Assembly (NCBI RefSeq): GCF_010692725.1
Contig: NZ_JAAFZB010000090.1
Span: 1 to 64,000, forward strand
DNA from: Flavihumibacter soli
Lineage (GTDB): Bacteria > Bacteroidota > Bacteroidia > Sphingobacteriales > Sphingobacteriaceae
Length of the DNA: 64,000 bases
Reading direction: 5' to 3'
The notes under the pieces were generated by a model. That model did no database searches, had not been told where the DNA came from, and saw nothing but the letters and a program-made list of their open reading frames with translations. Positions 35,053 to 43,984 of the stretch are shown one piece after another. The position numbers and the translations under genes are program-made. Position 1 is the first letter of the stretch, and each line of letters starts with the position of its first letter.

Positions 35053-36426
35053 ATGTTAGACTCAATAAAAAAAATGTTTTCTGGCTCGGAGGAAGATTAC
35101 CCGGCGTCCACAACAGGAAAGCCGGATATTCCAAGAGAGAAATCTGCAGAGCTTTACGAAAAAGCTAAATCATATTTCCCGGGCGGAGTTAATTCGCCGG
35201 TGAGGGCTTTCCGTTCGGTATATGGAACGCCATTATTTATTCAAAAAGGAGATGGTTGCTTTGTATGGGATGCTGACGGAAACCAGTTCATTGATTTTTG
35301 CGGATCCTGGGGACCACTAATCTTAGGACATAACAACGCGAAGGTAAGGGAAGCCGTGACTGCAGCCATGCAGAACGGGATGAGTTTCGGTGCGCCTACG
35401 GCCCTCGAAAATCAGCTGGCTGCGCTTATTATTGAGAATAATCAATACGTTGAAAAAATCCGTTTTACCAGTTCAGGTACGGAAGCGGTTATGTCCGCTA
35501 TCCGGTTGGCCCGCGGGTATACAAAACGGGATAAGATATTAAAATTTGAAGGCTGCTATCACGGTCATGCTGATTCTTTGCTTGTAAAGGCAGGCTCAGG
35601 TCTGGTCACCTTTGGTGAAACCTCTTCGGCCGGCGTTCCTAAATCATTTGCTGACGAAACCATCGTTGTTTCGCTAAATGACCGGGAAGCTGTGGAGCGG
35701 GCTTTTGAGCAATTTAAGGATCAGATTGCTGCGGTGATAATAGAAGGTGTTCCGGCTAACAATGGTTTACTTATCCAGGACGCTGACTACATTTCTTTCC
35801 TTCGGGAAATTTGTACAAGAAATAATAGCCTATTGATATTGGACGAAGTGATAACAGGGTTCAGATTGGGCTTTGAAGGCGCGGCCAGGCACTATAATGT
35901 CCGGCCTGATATTGTTACGTACGGAAAAATAATCGGCGGCGGTTTGCCGGTCGGTATGTACGGTGCTTCTGCAGAGATCATGGGAACTGTTTCTCCTGAA
36001 GGTCCGGTATACCAGGCGGGAACTTTATCGGGTAATCCGGTGGCTATGGCGGCCGGTCTGGCGCAGCTGACTGAACTGCTTCGTTCAGGATTTTACAAAG
36101 ACCTGAATAAAAAAACACAGGAGTTTGCTGATTCCATACAAAGGTTTGCAACTGCCCGTAACTATAAATTCAAAGTATTTAGCATCGGTTCGATCTTCTG
36201 GTTCGCCTTTACGGATAAGGAAAACATTAAGACCGCAGAAGAGATAGACCCTGCTAGTATGGAGAAGTTTAAAGTTATGCACCGGGAGTTATTGAATCGC
36301 AACATTTATCTCGGTCCGTCCGGCTATGAGGTCGGATTTGTTTCTGCTGCGCATTCGAAGGTCGAGTTGGAGAAAGCTAAAAGAGCCATCTTCGAAAGCC
36401 TTGATATCGTATTTCGGGGTAAATAA
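35053..36426 (+). CDS. hemL: Glutamate-1-semialdehyde 2,1-aminomutase
   Basis: A 457-residue PLP enzyme with Lys292 in TYGKIIGGGLPVG as the cofactor lysine, FPGGVNSPVRAF near the N-terminus and LILDEVITGFR as the PLP-binding Asp region. It converts glutamate-1-semialdehyde to 5-aminolevulinate, directly after HemA. The N-terminus is about 25 residues longer than usual for the family; an internal start is possible but the ATG at 35053 fits the spacing. Confidence 0.96.
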   Translation: MLDSIKKMFSGSEEDYPASTTGKPDIPREKSAELYEKAKSYFPGGVNSPVRAFRSVYGTPLFIQKGDGCFVWDADGNQFIDFCGSWGPLILGHNNAKVREAVTAAMQNGMSFGAPTALENQLAALIIENNQYVEKIRFTSSGTEAVMSAIRLARGYTKRDKILKFEGCYHGHADSLLVKAGSGLVTFGETSSAGVPKSFADETIVVSLNDREAVERAFEQFKDQIAAVIIEGVPANNGLLIQDADYISFLREICTRNNSLLILDEVITGFRLGFEGAARHYNVRPDIVTYGKIIGGGLPVGMYGASAEIMGTVSPEGPVYQAGTLSGNPVAMAAGLAQLTELLRSGFYKDLNKKTQEFADSIQRFATARNYKFKVFSIGSIFWFAFTDKENIKTAEEIDPASMEKFKVMHRELLNRNIYLGPSGYEVGFVSAAHSKVELEKAKRAIFESLDIVFRGK

Positions 36427-36444
36427 CTGCTTTGATCAGCCAGA

Positions 36445-37320
36445 ATGAGAAAACCATTACTCATATTTAATTTTCTGATCATTTACGCTTTTGCGCAACT
36501 GGTCTGGTGGGGCGTTCTGCTTATTAAAGCGGAGCCTCAGCGTATGGGAATGATCCTTGGCGAAGCTGCAGTTTTCTTCATGATTTTTATAGTTGGTGCC
36601 TATAAGCTGCACCGGGCGCTGAATAAGGAAAGGAAGCTGCACCAGCAGCAAAGTAACTTTCTGCTGTCGGTAACTCACGAGCTTAAATCTCCGCTGGCAT
36701 CGATTAAACTTTATCTGCAAACCATACTGAAGCGCAACCTTGATCTTCAGCAGCAGCAATATTTTATCAATAACTCTCTTAAGGATATTGAGCGGCTGGA
36801 CGACCTGGTAGAGAATATGCTGATCGCGGCAAAGATTGAAAATAAGTCTTATTCATTCCCGAAAGAGTTGTTTAATTTCTCTGAGCTTGTGGAAAGGATC
36901 GTCGAGCGTTTACAGATTCACAGCTGCAGTTCGCAGGTTATTATAGCGGAAGTGCAAAAAGATATCAATCTGACAGGCGATAAATTTGCGCTTACTTCGG
37001 TGGTTACCAACCTGATAGAAAATGCTGTAAAGTATTCACCACCTTGTGCCGAAGTGTCTGTTAAGCTTTTTTCTAATAACGGTACCATACATTTTGAGGT
37101 TGCCGACAAGGGGATAGGTATCTCCGATCAGGAAAAATCACGTATTTTTGAAAAGTTTTACCGGGTGGGTAGTGAGGATACCCGCAAGACGAAGGGCACC
37201 GGGCTGGGTTTATTTATTGTCAGGCAGGTGCTGGATAAACACCAGGCCCATATTAAAGTAAAAAACAATCATCCTTCGGGAACGGTTTTCGAAGTTATAT
37301 TTAACGCTCATGGCAAGTAA
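36445..37320 (+). CDS. Sensor histidine kinase with two membrane helices and no large sensor domain
   Basis: A 291-residue kinase. Two helices (about residues 5-27 and 35-52) have only a short loop between them. The HisKA H box SVTHELKSPL carries His78. The ATPase domain has LIENAVKYSP (N box), DKGIGIS (G1) and KGTGLGLF (G2). With no periplasmic sensor domain it belongs to the intramembrane-sensing or partner-dependent type. It overlaps the response regulator gene by 11 nt and sits inside the haem operon. Confidence 0.93.
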   Translation: MRKPLLIFNFLIIYAFAQLVWWGVLLIKAEPQRMGMILGEAAVFFMIFIVGAYKLHRALNKERKLHQQQSNFLLSVTHELKSPLASIKLYLQTILKRNLDLQQQQYFINNSLKDIERLDDLVENMLIAAKIENKSYSFPKELFNFSELVERIVERLQIHSCSSQVIIAEVQKDINLTGDKFALTSVVTNLIENAVKYSPPCAEVSVKLFSNNGTIHFEVADKGIGISDQEKSRIFEKFYRVGSEDTRKTKGTGLGLFIVRQVLDKHQAHIKVKNNHPSGTVFEVIFNAHGK

Positions 37321-38017
37321 GCAACGTATTCTTTTAGTTGAAGATGAAGAACATCTTCTGGAAGCTATTAAGTTAAACCTCGAAATGGAAGGCTATAAGG
37401 TCTCCACGGCAACTGATGGGAAAAAGGCCCTGAAAGTCTTTAAGGAAGAACGTTTCAATCTGATCATTCTGGATGTAATGCTGCCTGAGATTGACGGTTT
37501 CCAGGTTGCTGAAACCATCCGCCTGGAGAATTCAGAGGTTCCGATTATGTTCCTTACAGCTAAAAATACAAGCGAGGACCGGGTTTTAGGGCTTAAAAAA
37601 GGTGCGGATGACTATCTTGTTAAACCGTTCAACCTGGAAGAACTGATTCTTCGTGTTGGCATTCTTGTTAAAAGAGGCCTTAAAGGCGATGACCTGAAGG
37701 AGCTAAACTCCTATAAGATTGGCGAAAAGACGATTTACTTCAATTCCTTCGAACTTAAAAACGAGGATGGCAGTATTACACCGCTTACCAAAAAGGAAAC
37801 GATGCTGTTAAAGTTACTGGTAGAGCGACGCAATGAAGCAGTGTCGCGCGAGCAGATCCTTGAAACGGTATGGAACTATGATGTTTATCCTTCTACCAGG
37901 ACGATAGATAATTTTATACTAACGTTCCGTAAATATTTTGAGCCTGATCAAAAAAATCCGACCTATTTTCATTCAATAAGAGGGGTAGGATATAAATTCA
38001 CGGACAATTCCCAATAA
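37310..38017 (+). CDS. OmpR/PhoB-type response regulator
   Basis: A 235-residue regulator. The receiver domain has the acidic pocket EDEEH, the phospho-accepting Asp55 in LIILDVMLPEIDGF and Lys in DDYLVKPF. A winged-helix DNA-binding domain follows (LTKKETMLLKLLVERRNEAVSREQIL, then the RTIDNFILTFRKYFE helix). It is coupled to the kinase gene by overlap. Its targets are unknown; the haem operon it lies in is an obvious candidate. Confidence 0.95.
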   Translation: MASKQRILLVEDEEHLLEAIKLNLEMEGYKVSTATDGKKALKVFKEERFNLIILDVMLPEIDGFQVAETIRLENSEVPIMFLTAKNTSEDRVLGLKKGADDYLVKPFNLEELILRVGILVKRGLKGDDLKELNSYKIGEKTIYFNSFELKNEDGSITPLTKKETMLLKLLVERRNEAVSREQILETVWNYDVYPSTRTIDNFILTFRKYFEPDQKNPTYFHSIRGVGYKFTDNSQ

Positions 38018-38020
38018 TAC

Positions 38021-38545
38021 ATGTTGACAAAGAAGGCCCGGATCTGGGTTTTAGTATTTGCTGTTATTTTATTGTTTTGGACCCTCTACCAAGAGGTCTA
38101 TGAAATTTCCGCAGCAGTCGGTATCGGTATTGCATTGCTTATATGGGGTCATTTCAGGGAAGGAACAGTGGTAATGGCGGCAAGGCAGTTTCATGACAAG
38201 AATTACGATGCTGCCGAAGAGCTTCTGAAGGAGATAAAGGATCCAGATAAGTTAGGCCGTCACCGCCGGGGCTTCTACGAATTTATCTATGGGAACATTG
38301 AGTTGCACAGGCAAAATTATGCTGAAGCAGAAAAGCATTTTCAGATAGCCAGTAATTTCCCCCTTCGGAATCAAAATGATAAAGCTATTGTGCTTGTTCA
38401 CCTGGCAAACCTGAATCTTAGGAAAAAAATGCCGGAGCGGGCAAGGTCTTACGTGGATATCGCAAAGGGCTTAAAGATCTCGGCAAGAGTAAAAAATATA
38501 ATACAGAATATTGAACACGAAATTAAATCACAACAGGTTGAATAA
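38021..38545 (+). CDS. Small membrane protein with TPR-like repeats
   Basis: A 174-residue protein with two N-terminal transmembrane helices (about residues 8-25 and 29-44) and then helix pairs of TPR type, for example NYDAAEELLKEI and LHRQNYAEAEKHFQIAS. I do not recognise a named family. It lies 3 nt after the response regulator and overlaps hemE by 8 nt, so it is part of the haem operon. A scaffold role at the membrane, similar to HemY-like proteins with TPRs, is possible but not shown. Confidence 0.8.
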   Translation: MLTKKARIWVLVFAVILLFWTLYQEVYEISAAVGIGIALLIWGHFREGTVVMAARQFHDKNYDAAEELLKEIKDPDKLGRHRRGFYEFIYGNIELHRQNYAEAEKHFQIASNFPLRNQNDKAIVLVHLANLNLRKKMPERARSYVDIAKGLKISARVKNIIQNIEHEIKSQQVE

Positions 38546-39578
38546 TCAAGATGTAAACGACAGTCTGTTCATCAGGGCTGCTTTTTCCAAACCAACAGAA
38601 CGGCCGCCGGTATGGATGATGAGACAAGCGGGCCGGTTTATGCCGCAGTATTGGGAAATAAAGAATAAGTATTCTTTCCTTGAGATGTGCAAGACACCGG
38701 AAATCGCTGCAGATGTGACCATGTTGCCTGTTGATCTGCTGGATATCGATGCAGCTATTTTATTTTCAGATATCCTGGTAACAGGCGAAGCAATGGGCGG
38801 CGATCTCAGTTTCACTCAGGGCGTCGGACCTAAATTTGCCAACCCGGTTCGCAACCAGTCAGATATAGATAGTTTATTAACTGATGTGGGAGACAGGCTG
38901 GATTATGTTGCCAATGCTATCAAAGTGATACAGCAACGCTTGAACGGCAGGATACCACTGATTGGATTCGCAGGAGCCCCTTTCACTGTGATGAGTTACC
39001 TGGTTGAAGGTGGTTCTTCAAGAGATTTTAAGCTAACGAAGCTGATGCTGCACAACCATCCGGAAATGGCGCATAGCTTGTTATCGAAGATCGCGAAGGT
39101 GACTGTGGACTATCTAAACATGCAGATTGAAGCGGGGGTTAACGCCGTTCAGATATTTGACAGTTGGGCACAGGCATTAAGCTGGGATGATTATAAGGAA
39201 TTTTCTCACCGGTATATTAATGAGATAATTTCCGGCCTTAACAGGAAGGACATTCCTGTGATATCCTTTTGTAAAGGGAGCTCGGTTTTTGCGCCGCTTA
39301 TGGCAGAGGCAAAGCCGGATGTAATATCCATTGACTGGAATGCTGACCTGCTTGACATGAAAGGGCGCTTATCGCAAAATATTGCTGTTCAGGGAAATCT
39401 TGATCCGCATATCCTCTATGCCGATAAGAAAGTGATCAGGGAACGAATTCATCGTTTGTTCGAAAGAATGCGAGGTCAGAACGGGTTTATTTGCAACCTG
39501 GGGCATGGTATCATGCCCGACATTCCTTTTGACAATGTGAAGTATGCCGTAGAGGTCATTAAGGAGTACAGGTATTAG
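38538..39578 (+). CDS. hemE: Uroporphyrinogen decarboxylase
   Basis: A 346-residue HemE with the signature PVWMMRQAGRFMPQYWE, the catalytic-site segment LFSDILV, and GFAGAPFTVMSYLVEGG. It decarboxylates uroporphyrinogen III to coproporphyrinogen III. Only TTG codons are available as starts (38511 or 38538); 38538 gives an N-terminus of normal length and an 8-nt overlap with the upstream stop. A heptamer array begins right at its stop codon. Confidence 0.95.
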   Translation: MNNQDVNDSLFIRAAFSKPTERPPVWMMRQAGRFMPQYWEIKNKYSFLEMCKTPEIAADVTMLPVDLLDIDAAILFSDILVTGEAMGGDLSFTQGVGPKFANPVRNQSDIDSLLTDVGDRLDYVANAIKVIQQRLNGRIPLIGFAGAPFTVMSYLVEGGSSRDFKLTKLMLHNHPEMAHSLLSKIAKVTVDYLNMQIEAGVNAVQIFDSWAQALSWDDYKEFSHRYINEIISGLNRKDIPVISFCKGSSVFAPLMAEAKPDVISIDWNADLLDMKGRLSQNIAVQGNLDPHILYADKKVIRERIHRLFERMRGQNGFICNLGHGIMPDIPFDNVKYAVEVIKEYRY

Positions 39579-39618
39579 AATTAAGAATTAAGAGTTACGA
39601 TTTAAGAATTAGGGATTT
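39577..39618 (+). repeat. Heptamer array after hemE
   Basis: Six consecutive 7-bp units, three of them AGAATTA and the rest one to three changes away, begin at the AG of the hemE stop codon. Period is seven throughout. It fills most of the 65-nt gap before hemJ. Confidence 0.9.
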
Positions 39619-39643
39619 CTGCTGAATAAGATGGACAACGATC

Positions 39644-40192
39644 ATGGCCTACCTCTACGTTAAGGCAATACATATAATTTTTGTAGTTAGCTGGATGGCC
39701 GGGCTTTTCTATGTCGTTCGTTTGTTTGTCTATCATGTGGAAGCCAATGATAAGCCTGAGGATGAAAAGCAGATCCTCGGTAGACAGTTTGCTATGATGG
39801 AGCACAAACTCTGGTATTACATTACAACACCGGCCATGGTATTAACTATCATGGCCGGTGCCGCAATGTTGTATCTGAATCCGGTCCTGTTATCCCAGAA
39901 CTGGATGCATGTGAAGCTTGGCTTCGTTGCCGCTTTGCTTGTGTATCATTTTATTTGTCAGCGTATTATGACTCAGTTCAGCCAGGGAATTTTTCGCTGG
40001 GGTTCTGGTCAGCTAAGGCTATGGAACGAGGTCGCTACTATTTTGCTGGTGGCTATTGTATTTACGGTCATATTAAAGAGTGCGGTTGAATGGATGTATG
40101 GTCTATCAGGCCTGGTGATTTTTGCTGTGACAATAATGATCGCTGTCAAAGTAGTGAAATACTACAGGTTAAAAGGGAAACAGGAGCGCTAA
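39644..40192 (+). CDS. hemJ: Protoporphyrinogen IX oxidase, HemJ type
   Basis: A 182-residue membrane protein with four to five helices, carrying the HemJ/UPF0093 motifs KAIHIIFVVSWMAGLFY (His10, conserved) and MEHKLWYYITTPAM. HemJ oxidises protoporphyrinogen IX in bacteria that lack HemG and HemY. Its place right after hemE supports this and makes it the last gene of the haem cluster. Convergent with the NmrA-like gene, 9 nt away. Confidence 0.93.
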   Translation: MAYLYVKAIHIIFVVSWMAGLFYVVRLFVYHVEANDKPEDEKQILGRQFAMMEHKLWYYITTPAMVLTIMAGAAMLYLNPVLLSQNWMHVKLGFVAALLVYHFICQRIMTQFSQGIFRWGSGQLRLWNEVATILLVAIVFTVILKSAVEWMYGLSGLVIFAVTIMIAVKVVKYYRLKGKQER

Positions 40193-40201
40193 GTGTGGCC
40201 G

Positions 40202-41155
40202 CTATTCCTCAACTGGTATCCGGTCTTTGTTCAGGGTAACCCAGGTGCTGAAATCCTGCAATTCAGGGTTCAGGGATCTTGAAAATTCGATATCGCGCTT
40301 ATCACTGAACTCTTCGGCAAAATCGCGGTAGAACTGGAACATATTACCGAGGTCATCGGCCCCGGGGAATCCAAAGCTTCTGTACACCTCCGGCGAGACT
40401 TCATTATACACAACCTTTTTGCCAAGTACCCGTGAAAAGGTATCGGCCATCTCAGCACCGGAAATGTGTTCGCCGGCGATTCCGAGGTCTTCTCCGATCA
40501 GTTCTTCTCCCTTTTTAAATATCCCGTAAGCACATTTTCCAATATCTTCGGCGGCCATACCGGCCATTTTTTTATCGCCCATAGGAAAAGTGATCGCCAA
40601 TTGGCCATCAGGACCTTTTTTGGGTCCCATTCCAAAGTTGATGTAGTTATCCCAGTAAAAGCTGGTATGGAGATAAGTAACAGGCACCTGCAGTTCGTCA
40701 AAGAACTTGTTCGATTCGCCCTTTGCGTCGAAGTGGGGGACCTTATATTTCTCCTGCAATGTCGGCATCCGGTCATCATGCAGTGGAATGAATTTCCGGG
40801 TATCTTCCAGGGTTGACCAGATCACATGGCGAAGCCCGGCATCTTTGGCAGCCTCGGCAAGTATCCGCGCTTCGGCCATCTCCTGCTCCGGCGACATGTG
40901 GTGCCAGAAGAAGGTCACAAGGTAGGCACCATAGGCTCCTTCAAACGCTTTCCTTATACTGTCCGCATCATCAACGTCAGCTTTAACTACCTCAGCGCCC
41001 TGAGCCGCGAGTTCTTTTGCTTTGTCCGACTGGGGATCGCGTGTGATAGCCCTAACAGCGAATTCACTGTTCTTATCGTTCAGGATGGCCCTCACAAGAC
41101 CGCCACCCTGTGAGCCGGTGGCACCCACAACGGCAATTATTTTTTTGGTTTCCAT
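40202..41155 (-). CDS. NmrA-like NAD(P)-binding protein
   Basis: A 317-residue atypical SDR. The Rossmann motif VVGATGSQGGGLVRA is at the N-terminus, ARAITRDPQSDKAKEL is the cofactor-binding second strand with Arg as in NADP-binding NmrA proteins, and the Ser-Tyr-Lys catalytic set is absent. NmrA-like proteins sense redox cofactors or act as reductases. It stands alone and I see no functional link to neighbours. Confidence 0.88.
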   Translation of the reverse strand: METKKIIAVVGATGSQGGGLVRAILNDKNSEFAVRAITRDPQSDKAKELAAQGAEVVKADVDDADSIRKAFEGAYGAYLVTFFWHHMSPEQEMAEARILAEAAKDAGLRHVIWSTLEDTRKFIPLHDDRMPTLQEKYKVPHFDAKGESNKFFDELQVPVTYLHTSFYWDNYINFGMGPKKGPDGQLAITFPMGDKKMAGMAAEDIGKCAYGIFKKGEELIGEDLGIAGEHISGAEMADTFSRVLGKKVVYNEVSPEVYRSFGFPGADDLGNMFQFYRDFAEEFSDKRDIEFSRSLNPELQDFSTWVTLNKDRIPVEE

Positions 41156-41260
41156 AAGCGTTTTCTTTTAAATTTAAGAAATTCTGGTGGCGATTTTGCT
41201 CGTCCAATGAATTGTAAACGAATGTGTTACCGTTTTTCTCATCGAAGGGTTTATCGGTGC

Positions 41261-41557
41261 CTAAAAATCTTCATAGAGGCGAAGACGGTTTTGAAGCCTG
41301 ATGATCTCCGACTGCATCTGGCTGATCCGTTGAAGTAACTGCGTAACGGCGTGAATGCCTTCCAGATTAATATCCAGATCATCATGCAGCCGCAGGATCC
41401 TTTCTAATTTCTCCAGTTGATTTTCCGGGATATAATTTACCTCGTGACGGGTCACAAGCTCGATCATGCCGAATTCCTGCAGATTCCGCATATAGGAAAA
41501 TTCGATGTTATGAGAGGTGCAAAACTCGTCAGCAGATATCAATGCTTGCTGTGGCAT
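41261..41557 (-). CDS. cbpM: Chaperone modulator CbpM family protein
   Basis: A 98-residue MerR-like protein: a winged-helix-type N-terminal half (ISADEFCTSHNIEFSYMRNL, then LVTRHEVNYIPENQL) and a helical C-terminal half ending in QSEIIRLQNRLRLYEDF. CbpM binds and inhibits the J-domain protein CbpA. It starts 10 nt after the cbpA stop, the usual partner order. Confidence 0.87.
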   Translation of the reverse strand: MPQQALISADEFCTSHNIEFSYMRNLQEFGMIELVTRHEVNYIPENQLEKLERILRLHDDLDINLEGIHAVTQLLQRISQMQSEIIRLQNRLRLYEDF

Positions 41558-41567
41558 AATATGAGAT

Positions 41568-42467
41568 TTAAGATTTAGCTAATTCAGTGAATAATCTTTT
41601 TTGTTCGTCTGTTAGGTTAGTGGGTATCTTAACATCATAAGTGATAAACAAATCGCCAAACTCATCTTCTTTTTTATACTTAGGAAAGCCTTTGCCTTTC
41701 AATTTCACTTTAGAACCATTCTGGGTTCCCGCCGGTACTTTGAGTTTGACCCGACCGTCCATTGTGCCTACCGTAATCTCTCCACCTAATACTGCCGTAT
41801 ACAGGTCAATGTGAGCGGTTTTATACAAGTCATTACCAACTCGTTTGAATTCCGGGTCATTGGCGATATTAAAGGTGATGTATAGGTCTCCGGTTGGCCC
41901 GTTATTTACGCCCGCACCGCCGTGTCCTTTTATTTTGATGGTTTGCCCATTTTCTATACCTGCCGGAATAGTGATCCGGATATTCTTACCATTGACAGTT
42001 AGGGTCTGCTTATGGCTATGATAGACATCCCTCAGGTTGAGATTCAGCTCTGCATTAAAATCCTGGCCTTTATACCTGGCCTGACCACGACTCCCTCCGA
42101 AACCTCCGCCCTGACCGCCGAACATGGAGTTGAAAAAGTCTGAAAAATCGTCTTCGGTAAATCCTCCTGAATACGCCCGGCCGCTGTCGTAATTTCTGCC
42201 GTTATATTGCTGTTGCGCCGCCTGCTGCTCAAATTGGTCGGCATGCTTCCAGTCGGTGCCATATTGATCGTATTTTTTTCGCTTGTCGGGATCGCTCAGC
42301 ACTTCATTAGCCTCGTTAACTTCCTGGAATTTTTTATGAGCCTCTTTATCATTTGGGTTAACATCAGGATGATACTTTCTTGCCTGTTTCCGGTAAGCTG
42401 TTTTTATCTCTTTCTCAGTGGCATTTTTGTTTATACCCAAAGCTTTATAATAATCAATAAACGCCAT
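41568..42467 (-). CDS. cbpA: DnaJ-class co-chaperone CbpA
   Basis: A 299-residue J-domain protein. Residues 3-70 are a J domain with the HPD motif in YRKQARKYHPDVNPND, a Gly/Gln-rich linker follows (residues 75-130), then the two beta-sandwich substrate-binding domains (LNLNLRDVYHSHKQTLTV, VKLKVPAGTQNGSKVKLKGKGFP). It has no zinc-finger Cys repeats, so it is CbpA rather than DnaJ. It stimulates DnaK ATPase and is paired with cbpM. Two degenerate AAATCTT-type heptamers lie at its stop codon. Confidence 0.93.
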   Translation of the reverse strand: MAFIDYYKALGINKNATEKEIKTAYRKQARKYHPDVNPNDKEAHKKFQEVNEANEVLSDPDKRKKYDQYGTDWKHADQFEQQAAQQQYNGRNYDSGRAYSGGFTEDDFSDFFNSMFGGQGGGFGGSRGQARYKGQDFNAELNLNLRDVYHSHKQTLTVNGKNIRITIPAGIENGQTIKIKGHGGAGVNNGPTGDLYITFNIANDPEFKRVGNDLYKTAHIDLYTAVLGGEITVGTMDGRVKLKVPAGTQNGSKVKLKGKGFPKYKKEDEFGDLFITYDVKIPTNLTDEQKRLFTELAKS

Positions 42468-42562
42468 AAGATCTGGTTAAGCCTTCTTATTTGCCTGATA
42501 ATCAATATGTATTCGAGTGCCTCTGAATTGGTTTAAGACACTTGAATGTATTAGACACTGTA

Positions 42563-42581
42563 GTCCTATAACTTATAGGAC
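42563..42581. promoter_or_regulatory. Inverted repeat in the cbpA/sigma factor divergent region
   Basis: GTCCTATA and TATAGGAC form a perfect 8-bp inverted repeat with a 3-nt centre, 60 nt before the sigma factor start. Its symmetry and place in the divergent promoter region suggest an operator for a dimeric regulator; as a hairpin it could also terminate transcription on the plus strand (ATTTTT follows). Confidence 0.4.
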
Positions 42582-42641
42582 GATATTTTTGTTTACCCAT
42601 GCAACTATTCTTTCAATTCCATCATCTTACCTTTATAGCTG

Positions 42642-43211
42642 ATGAATTTGAATCATACTTTTACAATTGACAGTTTACTTGAAGGGTGTAAACGGGGAGA
42701 ACGGAAGGCTCAGGAAAGTCTTTACCGAGTCCTGGCATCGCGGATGATGGCTGTCTGCATGCGGTATGCCAAAGACACTTACGAAGCTGAAGATATGCTT
42801 CAGATGGGTTTTGTAAAAGTATTTACCAAGGTGGCCGAATTCAGAGGAGATGGATCTTTCGAAGGCTGGATTCGGCGAATCATGGTCAATACAGCTATCG
42901 AGACGTATCGTAAGAATTTGAGAACGATGAATGTGGTGGATATAGATGAAGTTTATGACCAACCACAAAGTACGTTCGACATGAGTCAACTGGAAACGAA
43001 GGACCTTATGAAACTAATTCAACAGCTGTCAAGCGGATACCGGATGGTTTTTAATATGTACGTGATCGAGGGCTATTCTCACCGTGAGATAGGTGAGGCC
43101 CTTGGAATCAGTGAGGGCGCTTCCAAATCACAGTTATCCCGGGCACGGGCAATATTAAAGGAAAAGTTAATTAAAATAGAGGGCTCAAATTATGGAACCT
43201 ATGCAGGATAA
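42642..43211 (+). CDS. RNA polymerase sigma factor, sigma-70 family ECF type
   Basis: A 189-residue ECF sigma factor. Region 2 (YAKDTYEAEDMLQMGFVKVF, then EFRGDGSFEGWIRRIMVNTAIE) and region 4 (GYSHREIGEALGISEGASKSQLSRAR) are both complete. The next gene overlaps it by 20 nt and encodes a single-helix membrane protein, so the pair looks like a sigma/anti-sigma module controlling envelope genes. Confidence 0.95.
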   Translation: MNLNHTFTIDSLLEGCKRGERKAQESLYRVLASRMMAVCMRYAKDTYEAEDMLQMGFVKVFTKVAEFRGDGSFEGWIRRIMVNTAIETYRKNLRTMNVVDIDEVYDQPQSTFDMSQLETKDLMKLIQQLSSGYRMVFNMYVIEGYSHREIGEALGISEGASKSQLSRARAILKEKLIKIEGSNYGTYAG

Positions 43212-43932
43212 GGATTTTGACCAGTTATTTAAGCAGCGCTTTGAAGCTTTCGAGGTAGAACCTTCAGGCAGATCGTGGGATAATATTACCGGTCAGCTTG
43301 ATGGTCAAAGGAAGAAAGGAAAAGCATTCCCATCCTTCTGGATGGCTGCTGCAAGCCTGGTCATTATGACCTCCGCGGTTCTCTTGCTATACCGGCCGGC
43401 TGAGGTGATCAAACTCCGCGGAAAAGCAGATTCGCAGGTAGCTGTCAATCAAAAACCGGCTGTCAATGAACTGGAGCCGCTAAGCAGTGAGACTGTTGAC
43501 AGAGCTGAAGATCTGCGAAATCCTGTTGATCCAATTAGAAGGGAAAGAGTATCGGTTTCCGAGAAACAGGTACATAAAAGTATGAATGGCCCGGAACAGA
43601 ATGCTGCGGTTATTTCTGAAAAGGCGGAAATGGTGCAAGGCGATGTACTGATTGCGAATCAGCCTCTTACAGTTAGCGAAATGCCCGAGGCGGAGATTAA
43701 AACAGAAGAAAGCGAGCCTATTCTTGCCCAGAATGTATCGGACACCGATGATGCCGAACCGGCAGGGCCTGCAAGACAAAAGATAAAAAGCGTAGGTGGC
43801 CTGGTCAACTTCGTGATCGCGCGGGTGGATAAACGGGATAATAAGATCATCGAATTTAGGGATGGGGAGGAAGGAACAGAGGTTTCCGGGATTAATCTGG
43901 GTCCGATAAGGTTTAAAAGCAGAAATAAATAG
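43192..43932 (+). CDS. Single-helix membrane protein, probable anti-sigma factor
   Basis: A 246-residue protein with no clear family. The N-terminal 40 residues are polar and acidic (DFDQLFKQRFEAFEVEPS), then one transmembrane helix lies at about residues 51-66 (WMAAASLVIMTSAVLLLY). The rest is Glu/Pro/Val-rich and likely periplasmic and extended. Overlap with the sigma factor and this topology suggest an anti-sigma factor. An ATG three codons downstream (43201) is also possible. Function is inferred from context only. Confidence 0.75.
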   Translation: MEPMQDKDFDQLFKQRFEAFEVEPSGRSWDNITGQLDGQRKKGKAFPSFWMAAASLVIMTSAVLLLYRPAEVIKLRGKADSQVAVNQKPAVNELEPLSSETVDRAEDLRNPVDPIRRERVSVSEKQVHKSMNGPEQNAAVISEKAEMVQGDVLIANQPLTVSEMPEAEIKTEESEPILAQNVSDTDDAEPAGPARQKIKSVGGLVNFVIARVDKRDNKIIEFRDGEEGTEVSGINLGPIRFKSRNK

Positions 43933-43984
43933 CAAAGGGTTTGTACCCGATATTCAGATCATAACACAATAATTTCCAACAAAC

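Noticed and set aside
41561-41577. Heptamer array at the cbpA stop codon
   Set aside because: Only two units (AAATCTT, AAATCTC) are visible and part of the match is inside the coding end, so it is too short to call alone.
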